A DNA stretch of 11,360 nucleotides from Schleiferiaceae bacterium (GTDB taxonomy: Bacteria > Bacteroidota > Bacteroidia > Flavobacteriales > Schleiferiaceae). Of the stretch, positions 1-6,719 are shown in pieces (position 1 is the stretch's first letter; each line of letters opens with the position of its first letter). Where the stretch lies: the NCBI GenBank assembly GCA_022424815.1, contig JAKMGS010000049.1:551-11910 (forward strand), given 5' to 3'. The translations under genes were made by a program, and so were the position numbers. Below the pieces are notes generated by a model that was not told the origin of the DNA, made no database searches, and saw only the letters and a program-made list of their open reading frames with translations.

Positions 1-25
1 TGTGTCTGTTGTTTCTGTGGTTAAG

Positions 26-1087
26 TTACTGCTGCGAAAAGGCATTTCGCAAATCAACTTTGGTATGTCTGTGAAATCTTTTGGTCTCCTTTGCCTTGCG
101 ACGAATTTCCGCTTGCTCCTCTTCTGGCAGGTGGATGACCTCCACACATTGGGGCGTGCAGCATCCTTCGTTTTTCTCGGCGCATGACTCGCATTGGATG
201 AAGAGGAGGTTACAGGCCTTGTTGGCACAGTTCACATGGGTGGCGGAAGGTTGGCCACACTGGTGGCATTCGGAGATGATTTCGTCTGAAATACATTCCC
301 CGAGGCGCTCGTCGAACACGAAGTTGATCCCGTGGAATTTATTTGGCAATGCTTCCTTATCTATTTGACGGGCATAATCAATGATACCCCCATGAAGCTG
401 ATTCACATCTTTGAAACCATGATGCTTGAGGTAGGCAGAGGTCTTCTCACAACGAATTCCGCCGGTACAGTATAGCAAGATCTTACGGTCCTCTTGGCCT
501 TTGAGTTTTTCTAGGACCATGGGCAGTTCTTCGCGGAAGGTTTCGGCTTCCGGCAGAATGGCACCTTCAAAGTGGCCGATCTCGCTTTCATAGTGATTGC
601 GCATGTCCACGATAACAGGGTCATGATTTTCGATGGCGTTGTTCCAATCCTTCGCCGTGAGGTGGGCGCCTACGTCAGTTACGTCGTAATCTTCCGGTTG
701 GAGTCCGTCAGCAACGATTTGGTCGCGCACCTTGATAATAAGCTTGAGGAAAGATTTACCGTCGGTTTTATCGGTCACAGCCATTTTGAACGGCACGTCC
801 TTAAAATATTCTATGCCGTGGAGTTGTTGTTCGAAGGACTCCCAGTGGTGGGCAGGCACGTTCATCTGGGCGTTGATACCCTCACGGCTCACATAAATGC
901 GGCCGAGACAATCCCACTCAGACCACTGAGCGAAGAGCTCGTCGCGCAACGCTTTGGGATCTTCAATGATCACATATTTGTAAAACGAGAGCGTTTTACG
1001 TTCAAAGGTTTCCGCTTCCAATTTCGCCAAGAGCTCCTCTCGACTCAATTTATTGGCCAAAGTGCGTTTTCCTGAATTTGGATCCAT
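26..1087 (-). CDS. trhO: tRNA uridine(34) hydroxylase TrhO (YceA family, rhodanese domain)
   Basis: The 353-residue protein matches E. coli TrhO/YceA (about 350 aa) along its whole length. TrhO uses O2 to hydroxylate the wobble uridine 34 of certain tRNAs, giving 5-hydroxyuridine, in the cytoplasm. Visible features are the N-terminal conserved block with SFYKY near residues 34-38 and EGINAQ near 69-74, then a rhodanese domain at about 145-245 with the active-site loop YCTGGIRCE and its cysteine at C207. A cysteine-rich tail follows (C274, C277, C287, C292, C299, C302, C309, C310, C314), typical of the family and probably metal-binding. The final 30 residues are basic. The ATG at 1087 lies about 13-16 nt after the start site expected from the TATCTTTG box at 1107-1114, so it is a good start. 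The stop at 26-28 leaves 25 bases to the window edge, in which I see no terminator. Function by family is firm; the tRNA targets here are inferred. Confidence 0.95.
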   Translation of the reverse strand: MDPNSGKRTLANKLSREELLAKLEAETFERKTLSFYKYVIIEDPKALRDELFAQWSEWDCLGRIYVSREGINAQMNVPAHHWESFEQQLHGIEYFKDVPFKMAVTDKTDGKSFLKLIIKVRDQIVADGLQPEDYDVTDVGAHLTAKDWNNAIENHDPVIVDMRNHYESEIGHFEGAILPEAETFREELPMVLEKLKGQEDRKILLYCTGGIRCEKTSAYLKHHGFKDVNQLHGGIIDYARQIDKEALPNKFHGINFVFDERLGECISDEIISECHQCGQPSATHVNCANKACNLLFIQCESCAEKNEGCCTPQCVEVIHLPEEEQAEIRRKAKETKRFHRHTKVDLRNAFSQQ

Positions 1088-1097
1088 GGGGTCTTAA

Positions 1098-1125
1098 TTT
1101 GTAGGGCAAAGATAAGTTATCTTTG
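1098..1125 (+). promoter_or_regulatory. Promoter of the threonine dehydrogenase gene (Bacteroidota type)
   Basis: TTTG at 1098-1101 is followed after 16 nt by TATCTTTG at 1118-1125, a match to the -33/-7 pattern. Transcription would begin near 1129-1132, leaving a leader of about 30 nt before the ATG at 1160. Confidence 0.72.
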
Positions 1126-1136
1126 AGCGACCCAAA
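1107..1136 (-). promoter_or_regulatory. Promoter of trhO (Bacteroidota type)
   Basis: Read on the minus strand, TTTG at 1133-1136 is followed 18 nt later by TATCTTTG at 1107-1114. This fits the Bacteroidota -33 TTTG / -7 TAnnTTTG pattern. The start codon at 1087 lies a normal distance downstream. The box overlaps the promoter of the divergent gene, so the two are probably not occupied by polymerase at the same time. Confidence 0.72.
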
Positions 1137-1159
1137 TCTGATCATTATCATCACAGAAC

Positions 1160-2113
1160 ATGAGCGGAACCATTTTAATTCTCGGCGCCTGCGGCCAAAT
1201 AGGCACCGAATTAACCCTCGCCTTACGCGACAAATACGGTACCGACCAGATCGTTGCCTCTGACATTCGTCGCAGCGACTTGGCCGAATTACAAAACGGC
1301 CCTTTTGAAATCCTAGACGCCAGCAATGCCGATGCCTTGCGCGCGGTATGTGAGCAATACAAGGTCCACACCGTGTACCACCTCGTGGCGATGCTTAGCG
1401 CTACTGGGGAGAAATTCCCGATGAAGGCTTGGGACCTGAACATGCAAAGCTTGCTCCACGTACTGGAATTGGCCCGCGAAGGGATCATTCAAAAGATTTT
1501 TTGGCCCAGTTCCATTGCCGTTTTCGGACCGACCACGCCAAAGGAGCACACCCCACAGCAAACCATCATGGAGCCCTCAACTGTGTACGGCATCTCGAAG
1601 CTTGCGGGCGAGCGTTGGTGTGAATATTACTTCAATAAATACGGCGTGGACGTGCGTTCCATCCGCTACCCAGGACTCATTTCTTGGAAATCTCAACCGG
1701 GCGGCGGGACCACAGATTATGCCGTCGAGATCTATTATAAGGCCTTGGAAGAAGGTCGCTATACGAGCTTTTTATCCGAGCACCGCGCCTTGCCGATGAT
1801 GTATATGGACGATGCCATTCGCGCGACTATTGAGCTTACTGAAGCACCGGTGGAGCAAGTGAAGGTGCGCAACAGCTACAATTTGGCGGGCATCAGCTTT
1901 GATCCAGTGACCATTGCAGCGAGTATTGCGGGGCACATTGATGGATTCGAGATGGATTGTGTACCAGATTTTCGCGAGAATATCGCTGCCAGTTGGCCCG
2001 CCAGTATAGACGATAGTGCGGCGCAGGCAGATTGGAATTGGCAGCCTGAATACGATCTCGAAGCCATGACGGCAGCCATGTTGGGCAACCTGAAGGTCAA
2101 GCTCGGACTATAA
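1160..2113 (+). CDS. L-threonine 3-dehydrogenase, SDR/epimerase-like type (NAD-dependent)
   Basis: This 317-residue extended short-chain dehydrogenase resembles the SDR-type L-threonine dehydrogenases known from Flavobacterium and related bacteria. They oxidise L-threonine to 2-amino-3-ketobutyrate with NAD+, the first step of threonine breakdown to glycine and acetyl-CoA. Visible features are the Rossmann glycine motif GACGQIG at residues 9-15, the acidic NAD-selecting residue D35, a PSS stretch at 116-118, and the catalytic pair in YGISK (Y143, K147). The substrate-side blocks PGLIS (171-175) and GGGTTDYAVE (181-190) distinguish this subfamily from sugar epimerases. The protein is cytoplasmic with no signal peptide. 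The gene has its own promoter and no visible terminator: its stop codon overlaps the 3' end of the opposing acetyltransferase gene by 6 nt. A general NAD-dependent epimerase is the alternative reading, but the GGGTTDY block argues against it. Confidence 0.88.
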   Translation: MSGTILILGACGQIGTELTLALRDKYGTDQIVASDIRRSDLAELQNGPFEILDASNADALRAVCEQYKVHTVYHLVAMLSATGEKFPMKAWDLNMQSLLHVLELAREGIIQKIFWPSSIAVFGPTTPKEHTPQQTIMEPSTVYGISKLAGERWCEYYFNKYGVDVRSIRYPGLISWKSQPGGGTTDYAVEIYYKALEEGRYTSFLSEHRALPMMYMDDAIRATIELTEAPVEQVKVRNSYNLAGISFDPVTIAASIAGHIDGFEMDCVPDFRENIAASWPASIDDSAAQADWNWQPEYDLEAMTAAMLGNLKVKLGL

Positions 2114-2626
2114 TTCTACCTCGAAATATTCGGAAGGACCGTCGTATCCGGCCACGGTTTTTTGCCCTAGGTGTTTGAACCCTAAAGCTTCTAGGACTTT
2201 GATGCTCGCAGTGTTTTCGCCGTGTGTGATGGCGCTGAGTTTTAGCTGGCCAAAGCGCTCTTTTGCTGCTTGCATGATACGCTTTGAGGCTTCGCGAGCG
2301 TATCCGTGCCCTTCGTAGTCCGGATGCAGCGCATAGCCCAGGTCAATGAGGTCCAAATCTGGACGCACGTACATTCCACACACGCCAACCTTAGTACCCG
2401 TTTCTTTCGTCACAAGCGTATAGTTTGCATACCCATGCTCGCGCAGTTGAGTCAAGGCGCGCTGACGGATGTATTCTCGCGCATCTTCCTCACTGTGGAG
2501 GTTGCGGTCACCAATAAATTTTAGGGCTTTCGGGGCGGTTAAAATCGCCAGCACGAGGGCGGCATCTTCTTCGGTAGTCGGACGGAGGTAAAGGCGGTCC
2601 GATTCAAAACTCAAATAACTACTCAT
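2108..2626 (-). CDS. GNAT family N-acetyltransferase (RimJ/RimL-like)
   Basis: This 172-residue protein belongs to the GNAT fold, RimJ/RimL-like branch (Acetyltransf_3 type), which moves an acetyl group from acetyl-CoA to an amine. The start TERLYLRP-like element is present as SDRLYLRP at residues 9-16. Motif A, the acetyl-CoA pyrophosphate loop, is the variant EGHGYA at 105-110, preceded by the strand DLGYALHP (95-102). The typical C-terminal element with N138, S141 and ALGF at 147-150 follows. The substrate cannot be told from sequence: it could be a protein N-terminus, an amino acid or a small amine. The start overlaps the end of the upstream carbonic-anhydrase-like gene by 8 nt (ATGAGTAG), so the two are probably co-transcribed and translationally coupled. 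The 3' end overlaps the opposing dehydrogenase gene by 6 nt. Confidence 0.88.
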   Translation of the reverse strand: MSSYLSFESDRLYLRPTTEEDAALVLAILTAPKALKFIGDRNLHSEEDAREYIRQRALTQLREHGYANYTLVTKETGTKVGVCGMYVRPDLDLIDLGYALHPDYEGHGYAREASKRIMQAAKERFGQLKLSAITHGENTASIKVLEALGFKHLGQKTVAGYDGPSEYFEVEL

Positions 2627-3140
2627 CGTTTTTATACCAGGAGCTGTATTTTAAATAATTGTTGGCAATACGTTCGATTTCCCCTTTGCGCAATCGTTCG
2701 GGTACGGGGCCAATTTCTTTCGCCGGCACCCCCGCCCACAACGTTCCCGGGGCCAATTTCTTTCCTTGGGTCACGACCGATCCGGCCGCCACGATACATC
2801 CCTCACCGACCATACAGTCGTCCATCACGATGGCGCCCATACCGATGAGCACATTGTCCTCGATGGTGCAGCCGTGCACGATGGCATTGTGGCCTATGCT
2901 GACATTGTTGCCGACCACGGTGGGGAATTTCTCATAGGTGCAATGGACGGTGGCGTTGTCCTGAACATTGACCTTATGGCCGAAAGTGATGCTATTTACA
3001 TCGCCGCGTACGACACTACCGTACCAAAAGCTACAGCCGTCGCCGCATTTGAATTGGCCAATAACGACGGCAGTCTCCGCTAAAAAACAATTGGTCCCAA
3101 ATTCCGGAACATGTCCCAGTAAAGGTTTAATCACTGCCAT
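2619..3140 (-). CDS. Gamma-carbonic-anhydrase-like hexapeptide-repeat protein (YrdA/PaaY/CaiE family)
   Basis: The 173-residue protein is built from left-handed beta-helix hexapeptide repeats (about residues 15-125) and resembles the YrdA/PaaY/CaiE group of gamma-class carbonic anhydrase homologues. The three histidines expected to bind zinc between subunits of the trimer are present: H66, H84 (in GHN) and H89 (in VHG). The conserved surroundings RGDVN (45-49), NVQDN (58-62) and GVPAK (137-141) are intact. The C-terminal helix (about 145-170) is typical. Family members range from active carbonic anhydrases to thioesterases such as PaaY, so real catalysis here is uncertain. The gene leads a two-gene unit with the acetyltransferase and diverges from the Nfu gene. 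Start ATG at 3140; the TACATTTG box at 3167-3174 lies at the right distance upstream. Confidence 0.9.
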   Translation of the reverse strand: MAVIKPLLGHVPEFGTNCFLAETAVVIGQFKCGDGCSFWYGSVVRGDVNSITFGHKVNVQDNATVHCTYEKFPTVVGNNVSIGHNAIVHGCTIEDNVLIGMGAIVMDDCMVGEGCIVAAGSVVTQGKKLAPGTLWAGVPAKEIGPVPERLRKGEIERIANNYLKYSSWYKNDE

Positions 3141-3166
3141 ACATTGCGCAAATAAGGTTCTGTTTT

Positions 3167-3174
3167 CAAATGTA
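3167..3174 (-). promoter_or_regulatory. -7 promoter element for the carbonic-anhydrase-like/GNAT unit
   Basis: TACATTTG on the minus strand matches TAnnTTTG exactly and lies 26 nt before the start codon at 3140. No convincing -33 TTTG stands at the usual distance. The element is 21 bp from the oppositely directed -7 box of the Nfu gene. Confidence 0.55.
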
Positions 3175-3177
3175 CAC

Positions 3178-3203
3178 TTTGCGGCTTTTCCCTCGTACCT
3201 TTG
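3178..3203 (+). promoter_or_regulatory. Promoter of the Nfu-type scaffold gene
   Basis: TACCTTTG at 3196-3203 is an exact TAnnTTTG match, with the start codon at 3226, 22 nt beyond the box. A TTTG at 3178-3181 could be the -33 element, but its 14-nt spacing is shorter than usual, so only the -7 box is well supported. Confidence 0.6.
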
Positions 3204-3225
3204 TCACAATAAACTACCCCACATC

Positions 3226-3840
3226 ATGGACATCAAACGCGTACCAGTGAGCATTTATGCCGAAATGACCCCAAATCCTAAGGTCATGAAGTTCGTCAGC
3301 AATAAGATGTTGTTGCAAACAGATTCCGCCGAGTTTAGAAACATTGATGAGGCCAAGCCATCGCCGCTTGCGACCAAATTATTCCACTTCCCCTTTGTAA
3401 AAGAGGTCTTCATCTCAGGGAACTACATCGCCATTGCGAAGTTTGATATCGTGGAGTGGGACAATGTCGCACAAGAGGTTCGCATCTTCATCACTGAGTT
3501 CCTTCAGGACGGTGGGGTAGCGGTTCATGAGGACCAATTATCTCCTGCACAAGAAAGCCCATCAGAACAAGATGGCGCTCCAGCCCTTAGAACAGAAGAT
3601 CTCGGCGAGGTGGAGCAACGCATCGTAGATATTTTGGAAGAGTACATCAAGCCTGCCGTGGCACAAGACGGCGGAAACATCGCCTTCATGGGCTATAAGG
3701 ACAAAATCGTTGAAGTACAGCTTCAGGGCGCTTGTTCCGGTTGTCCTTCTTCTACCATGACGTTGAAAAACGGCATTCTCAGCATCCTACAAAAGATGTT
3801 GCCGACCTTGGTCGACGATGTAGTTGCCGTGAACGGGTAA
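3226..3840 (+). CDS. NifU-like Fe-S cluster scaffold/carrier protein (Nfu_N + NifU C-terminal domain)
   Basis: The 204-residue protein has an Nfu N-terminal domain (about residues 8-95, with the characteristic TPNPKVMKF stretch at 15-23), an acidic and proline-containing linker (about 100-125), and a NifU C-terminal domain (about 128-200). The latter carries the cluster-binding CSGC motif, C170 and C173. Such proteins hold a [4Fe-4S] cluster bridged between two monomers and hand it to target enzymes in the cytoplasm. The reading frame stays open upstream to 2968, but that part is antisense to the opposing gene. The ATG at 3226 is chosen because it begins the conserved domain and follows a clear TAnnTTTG box. 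No other Fe-S assembly gene (suf or isc) is next to it. The gene ends 30 nt before a strong bidirectional terminator. Confidence 0.92.
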   Translation: MDIKRVPVSIYAEMTPNPKVMKFVSNKMLLQTDSAEFRNIDEAKPSPLATKLFHFPFVKEVFISGNYIAIAKFDIVEWDNVAQEVRIFITEFLQDGGVAVHEDQLSPAQESPSEQDGAPALRTEDLGEVEQRIVDILEEYIKPAVAQDGGNIAFMGYKDKIVEVQLQGACSGCPSSTMTLKNGILSILQKMLPTLVDDVVAVNG

Positions 3841-3864
3841 GCAAAAATTTTAGCGCCAGCACAC

Positions 3865-3895
3865 AAAAAAGGCGACCCTGCGGGTCGCCTTTTTT
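3865..3895. terminator. Bidirectional intrinsic terminator between Nfu and the haem-copper protein gene
   Basis: The hairpin at 3871-3889 has an 8-bp perfect stem GGCGACCC/GGGTCGCC around a TGC loop. It is preceded by six A (3865-3870) and followed by six T (3890-3895), so it works in both directions. It serves the Nfu gene from the left and the secreted protein gene from the right. The same 19 bases recur at 5530-5548. Confidence 0.92.
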
Positions 3896-3907
3896 GTTTC
3901 GTCGATA

Positions 3908-5461
3908 TTATAGATACACCAATCGGCCAGCAACAAATCGCTGACCGTCGGATAGCACCTCAAAGAAATATATACCCGATGTTGCCATGACCCTCTCCAA
4001 TTGAATATGACCGTCTTGAACGATATACTCAACCATAACAGGCCTCCCCATCTTATCGTATACGTTCAGCGTGTAATTGTTGGATTCATTCAAAGGTGGA
4101 GTAAATTGAATGATTGCATCACTGGTAATGGGATTTGGAATAACCGAATATTTTATCTCCCGAGCGACTTCAAATTCTGGCACATCAAGGACTAGAAGCG
4201 GGTCGTTTTTCAATATCGAATCAATGTCAATGTTCTCATCACCCGGTTGATACTCGAGGTATTGAAATCCATCAAAAAGCATCTCATCATCGGTATTCAG
4301 CCCTACTGAAATTAACTGAGGCGGTGAGTTTGGATTGTGGTGGTTTGAGTTTCGATTATCAAATACATGAGTAGAATGAACGATATATCCCGCTGGAATT
4401 TTCACCATGTTTTTATAGTAGTAATATTCTTGATGCTCAAAATCCCAACGGTCGATCTTGATCAGCGGTATCGTGTCATTAGTCTGTGCTTGGTAGGCGA
4501 AATTCAATATTTCTGTACAGATTTGATGAGAGTGTGGGAAGGCTGAGAACACCGAAATTGCTTGGCTTGGCCAATTTTCTTCCACTGAAAAGCTCTTCAC
4601 CTGTCCCGCTGGAATATAGAAGTCATTTGCCCAATACTGCAGAGGAACTGTATCATGTACTTGACGAATACCTGTTTCATTTGCGGGATATAAATACATC
4701 CGAATTTTAATGTCCACCAGTTGACCAGCGGTTCCTTTAGGGGTATGTATCTGCATACCTATTTCACCATTGGCCGGTAACTTGACCCCCATTTTTATGT
4801 CTGTTGAGTTCGGATAGACAATTGGCATCGTTCCGGGAGCCCATGTACCAACAGAAATATCTCCATCAATAGAAAATGCGTTCCCAGATGTATCTGTGTC
4901 TATATCTCCAAGCGGCCCGGCAATAATTAGGGCATGATGGACTAATTCTGGATTATTAGGGACCAATTCAATGGCCCGCACAAATCTATCTTGCCCAAGA
5001 TATAGCGGTACGACAAGCATATTGTAAGCATCCTCCGTATCGGCATTGCTGGTGAACTTCGTGAGTTGAATTATTGTATCCGGAGTACCACCTAATTGGT
5101 ACATAGGATAAGCAGGCGGCGGTGGTTGCAGACTAGGATCACCTTGTAGCGCACCATCATATATCCAAGTGAGTAAAGAATCCTTATCCGCCTGAGTGAT
5201 TTGTCTTTCATTGACAAAATGTAGGTATGAGGTATCCGCAGACCAAGGCGGCATCTCACTATCCTGAAGAACGTTTATAATGCTAGTTGTCCATGGAGCT
5301 GTTGCTGGAAAAGAAAGCATTGAAAAAGGAGCTCCGCCCCCAGGTCTATGACAGCCGGTACAATTTTTATATAAAACTGGGGCGATATCATTGAACGTAC
5401 TCTGACCATTCATAATGAATGAACTCATCAATATCGAAATAGCAAACAGTACTCTTTTCAT
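3908..5461 (-). CDS. Secreted cytochrome c-type haem / PHM-like copper monooxygenase with T9SS sorting domain
   Basis: From the ATG at 5461 the protein has 517 residues. A signal peptide comes first (about 1-20, MKR then a hydrophobic stretch ending NGQS). Next is a c-type haem site with NCTGCH (cysteines C34, C37; ligand H38) and MPPW at 70-73, whose methionine could be the second haem ligand. Then comes a region like peptidylglycine alpha-hydroxylating monooxygenase (PHM), with VHHALI (H175, H176), MQIHTPKG (H239), PHSHQ (H310, H312) and DDEM (M394). These six fit the ligands of PHM's two copper sites. The last 75 or so residues (PNPITSDAI, YTLNVYDKMGRPV, GIYFFEV) form a T9SS type A sorting domain, so the protein probably reaches the cell surface or medium. 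The frame extends to a TTG at 5482 and an ATG at 5476, but the TAACTTTG box at 5487-5494 leaves too little leader for these. The substrate is unknown; the enzyme role is inferred from motifs. Confidence 0.82.
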   Translation of the reverse strand: MKRVLFAISILMSSFIMNGQSTFNDIAPVLYKNCTGCHRPGGGAPFSMLSFPATAPWTTSIINVLQDSEMPPWSADTSYLHFVNERQITQADKDSLLTWIYDGALQGDPSLQPPPPAYPMYQLGGTPDTIIQLTKFTSNADTEDAYNMLVVPLYLGQDRFVRAIELVPNNPELVHHALIIAGPLGDIDTDTSGNAFSIDGDISVGTWAPGTMPIVYPNSTDIKMGVKLPANGEIGMQIHTPKGTAGQLVDIKIRMYLYPANETGIRQVHDTVPLQYWANDFYIPAGQVKSFSVEENWPSQAISVFSAFPHSHQICTEILNFAYQAQTNDTIPLIKIDRWDFEHQEYYYYKNMVKIPAGYIVHSTHVFDNRNSNHHNPNSPPQLISVGLNTDDEMLFDGFQYLEYQPGDENIDIDSILKNDPLLVLDVPEFEVAREIKYSVIPNPITSDAIIQFTPPLNESNNYTLNVYDKMGRPVMVEYIVQDGHIQLERVMATSGIYFFEVLSDGQRFVAGRLVYL

Positions 5462-5486
5462 TGAAATCGTGGACATGGTCAATAAC

Positions 5487-5494
5487 CAAAGTTA
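5487..5494 (-). promoter_or_regulatory. -7 promoter element for the haem-copper secreted protein gene
   Basis: TAACTTTG on the minus strand is an exact TAnnTTTG match. Transcription would start near 5480-5483, about 20 nt before the ATG at 5461. This supports that start over the ATG at 5476 or the TTG at 5482. No -33 TTTG is found at the usual distance. Confidence 0.55.
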
Positions 5495-5523
5495 ATATTT
5501 CTCGTTAAGGGTATGATTGTAGC

Positions 5524-5554
5524 AAAAAGGGCGACCCTGCGGGTCGCCCTTTTT
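5524..5554. terminator. Intrinsic terminator after the desaturase gene (near-copy of the one at 3865-3895)
   Basis: The hairpin at 5529-5549 has a 9-bp perfect stem GGGCGACCC/GGGTCGCCC around a TGC loop. Five A precede it and five T follow. On the minus strand it begins 13 nt after the desaturase stop and ends the transcript before the next minus-strand gene. It shares a 19-base core with the hairpin at 3871-3889. Confidence 0.9.
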
Positions 5555-5562
5555 AAAACTTG

Positions 5563-6627
5563 TTATGCCGGTTTCATTCCCATCCTCCGAAGATGTCTAA
5601 AGTGACCTCTTACCGCGCCTAGAGCTGTTTTATACTCATTGTAAGGCAGTGAAAATTCTTTCGCTGTATTCCGTACGATCTCAGCAATTTTAGGATAGTG
5701 CACATGGTTGATTGTAGGGAATAGGTGGTGCTCTACTTGAAAATTCAAGCCTCCCGTAAACCAAGTCACTAACCAACTTTTTGTCGCAAAATTTGCGGTT
5801 GTCTTGAGTTGGTGCTCTAATATGCTTGACTCCTTCACTTCTTCCTCTTTTGGGAATTCTGCCTTATCAACGACATGAGCTAATTGGAACGTAATAGACA
5901 AAATGAAACCTGCCATCATGTGCATCAGAACATTACCCCAAAGTACCATATACCATGGAGCACCTAGAAGCATTGGCAAAACATAAAAAGTTCCAATATG
6001 GAAGCTTTTACCAACAATGAGCTTAGTCCAAACCATTCCCAGACTTTGGTCTTTGGCTTTGAATAAATCACTCTTACTGTAGTTGATCACTTGTTTGAAA
6101 TCCTTCTCCAACAACCATTTCCAAGTCATCAAAGAATAGGTGAATGGGGCATAAAAGTGCTGGAATCTATGATAGCGCTTGCGCTCTTGATCAGGGTGGA
6201 AACGGAATAAATTACCAGTATCAATATCATCATCGTGACCGTCAAGATTGGTATGCGTATGATGCTTCATATTATGTTGAACTCTCCATGTGTACGAATT
6301 ACCGCACAACATATAAATAGCGGCACCAATTTTTCTATTTACCCATTCATTACGAGTCACAGTGTTATGTAATGCATCGTGCATAAGATTCATTCCAACA
6401 CCAGCCATTCCAATGCCCGTGATGGTCCATAGGATGGTGGTCATTAGAAAGCTATCAAAGCCCGCAACGAAAAATGCAAACGGAACAAGATACAACGATA
6501 AGTTAGCCACCGCCTTTAGGTAGTATCGGTAATCGGCCAACATCGATTTTTGGTTTTCCTTAAAATAAGAGCGAACTCTTCTCCTAACTTCGGATTGGAA
6601 TTCGCTGGTGCTTTTAAACTTCAACAT
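5563..6627 (-). CDS. Membrane fatty acid desaturase (acyl-CoA/acyl-lipid desaturase family)
   Basis: From the ATG at 6627 the protein has 354 residues. It belongs to the integral-membrane di-iron desaturases (FA_desaturase fold), which insert a double bond into fatty acyl chains using O2 and reduced ferredoxin or cytochrome b5. The three histidine boxes are intact: HDALH (H83, H87), HNMKHH (H118, H122, H123) and QVEHH (Q297, H300, H301). The Q at the start of box 3 is typical of the front-end/linoleoyl-type branch. Hydrophobic segments lie at about 40-80, 205-225 and 228-252. There is no cytochrome b5 domain, so an external electron donor is needed. The frame stays open to an ATG at 6678, but that would place the start only 11 bp from the pgi -7 box, and MLKFKSTSEFQSEVRRRV is the usual family start. 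Regiospecificity cannot be read from sequence. Confidence 0.9.
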   Translation of the reverse strand: MLKFKSTSEFQSEVRRRVRSYFKENQKSMLADYRYYLKAVANLSLYLVPFAFFVAGFDSFLMTTILWTITGIGMAGVGMNLMHDALHNTVTRNEWVNRKIGAAIYMLCGNSYTWRVQHNMKHHTHTNLDGHDDDIDTGNLFRFHPDQERKRYHRFQHFYAPFTYSLMTWKWLLEKDFKQVINYSKSDLFKAKDQSLGMVWTKLIVGKSFHIGTFYVLPMLLGAPWYMVLWGNVLMHMMAGFILSITFQLAHVVDKAEFPKEEEVKESSILEHQLKTTANFATKSWLVTWFTGGLNFQVEHHLFPTINHVHYPKIAEIVRNTAKEFSLPYNEYKTALGAVRGHFRHLRRMGMKPA

Positions 6628-6689
6628 GAAATTTGTGTAAATAAGTCGGGGAAGATAGGAAAGACAACGGAAAATCATTCCACTTATGG

Positions 6690-6697
6690 TAAATTTG
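6690..6697 (+). promoter_or_regulatory. -7 promoter element for pgi
   Basis: TAAATTTG matches TAnnTTTG exactly and lies 22 nt before the ATG at 6720. A -33 TTTG is not evident. The opposite strand has only an imperfect candidate (TATCTTC at 6651-6657) for the divergent desaturase gene. Confidence 0.58.
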
Positions 6698-6719
6698 CCG
6701 AGAATTATACGAAAACATC

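Noticed and set aside
1..25. The 25 bases before the trhO stop at the left edge
   Set aside because: Too short to support any feature; no hairpin or start codon context is visible.
572..1075. A 167-codon plus-strand open frame inside trhO
   Set aside because: It is antisense to the fully conserved trhO gene, has no promoter box or family-like sequence, and reads as a mirror of the real frame.
2968..3225. Upstream extension of the Nfu reading frame by 86 codons
   Set aside because: The extension is antisense to the carbonic-anhydrase-like gene and precedes the TACCTTTG promoter box. The ATG at 3226 starts the conserved domain.
3865..5554. The two identical hairpins as ends of an insertion element
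   Set aside because: There is no transposase or recombinase gene between them and no visible target duplication, and each hairpin with its A/T tracts is fully explained as a terminator.
6628..6678. Longer desaturase N-terminus starting at the ATG at 6678
   Set aside because: The added 17 residues do not resemble the family start and would put the start within 11 bp of the pgi promoter box. It cannot be ruled out fully without a start-site map.
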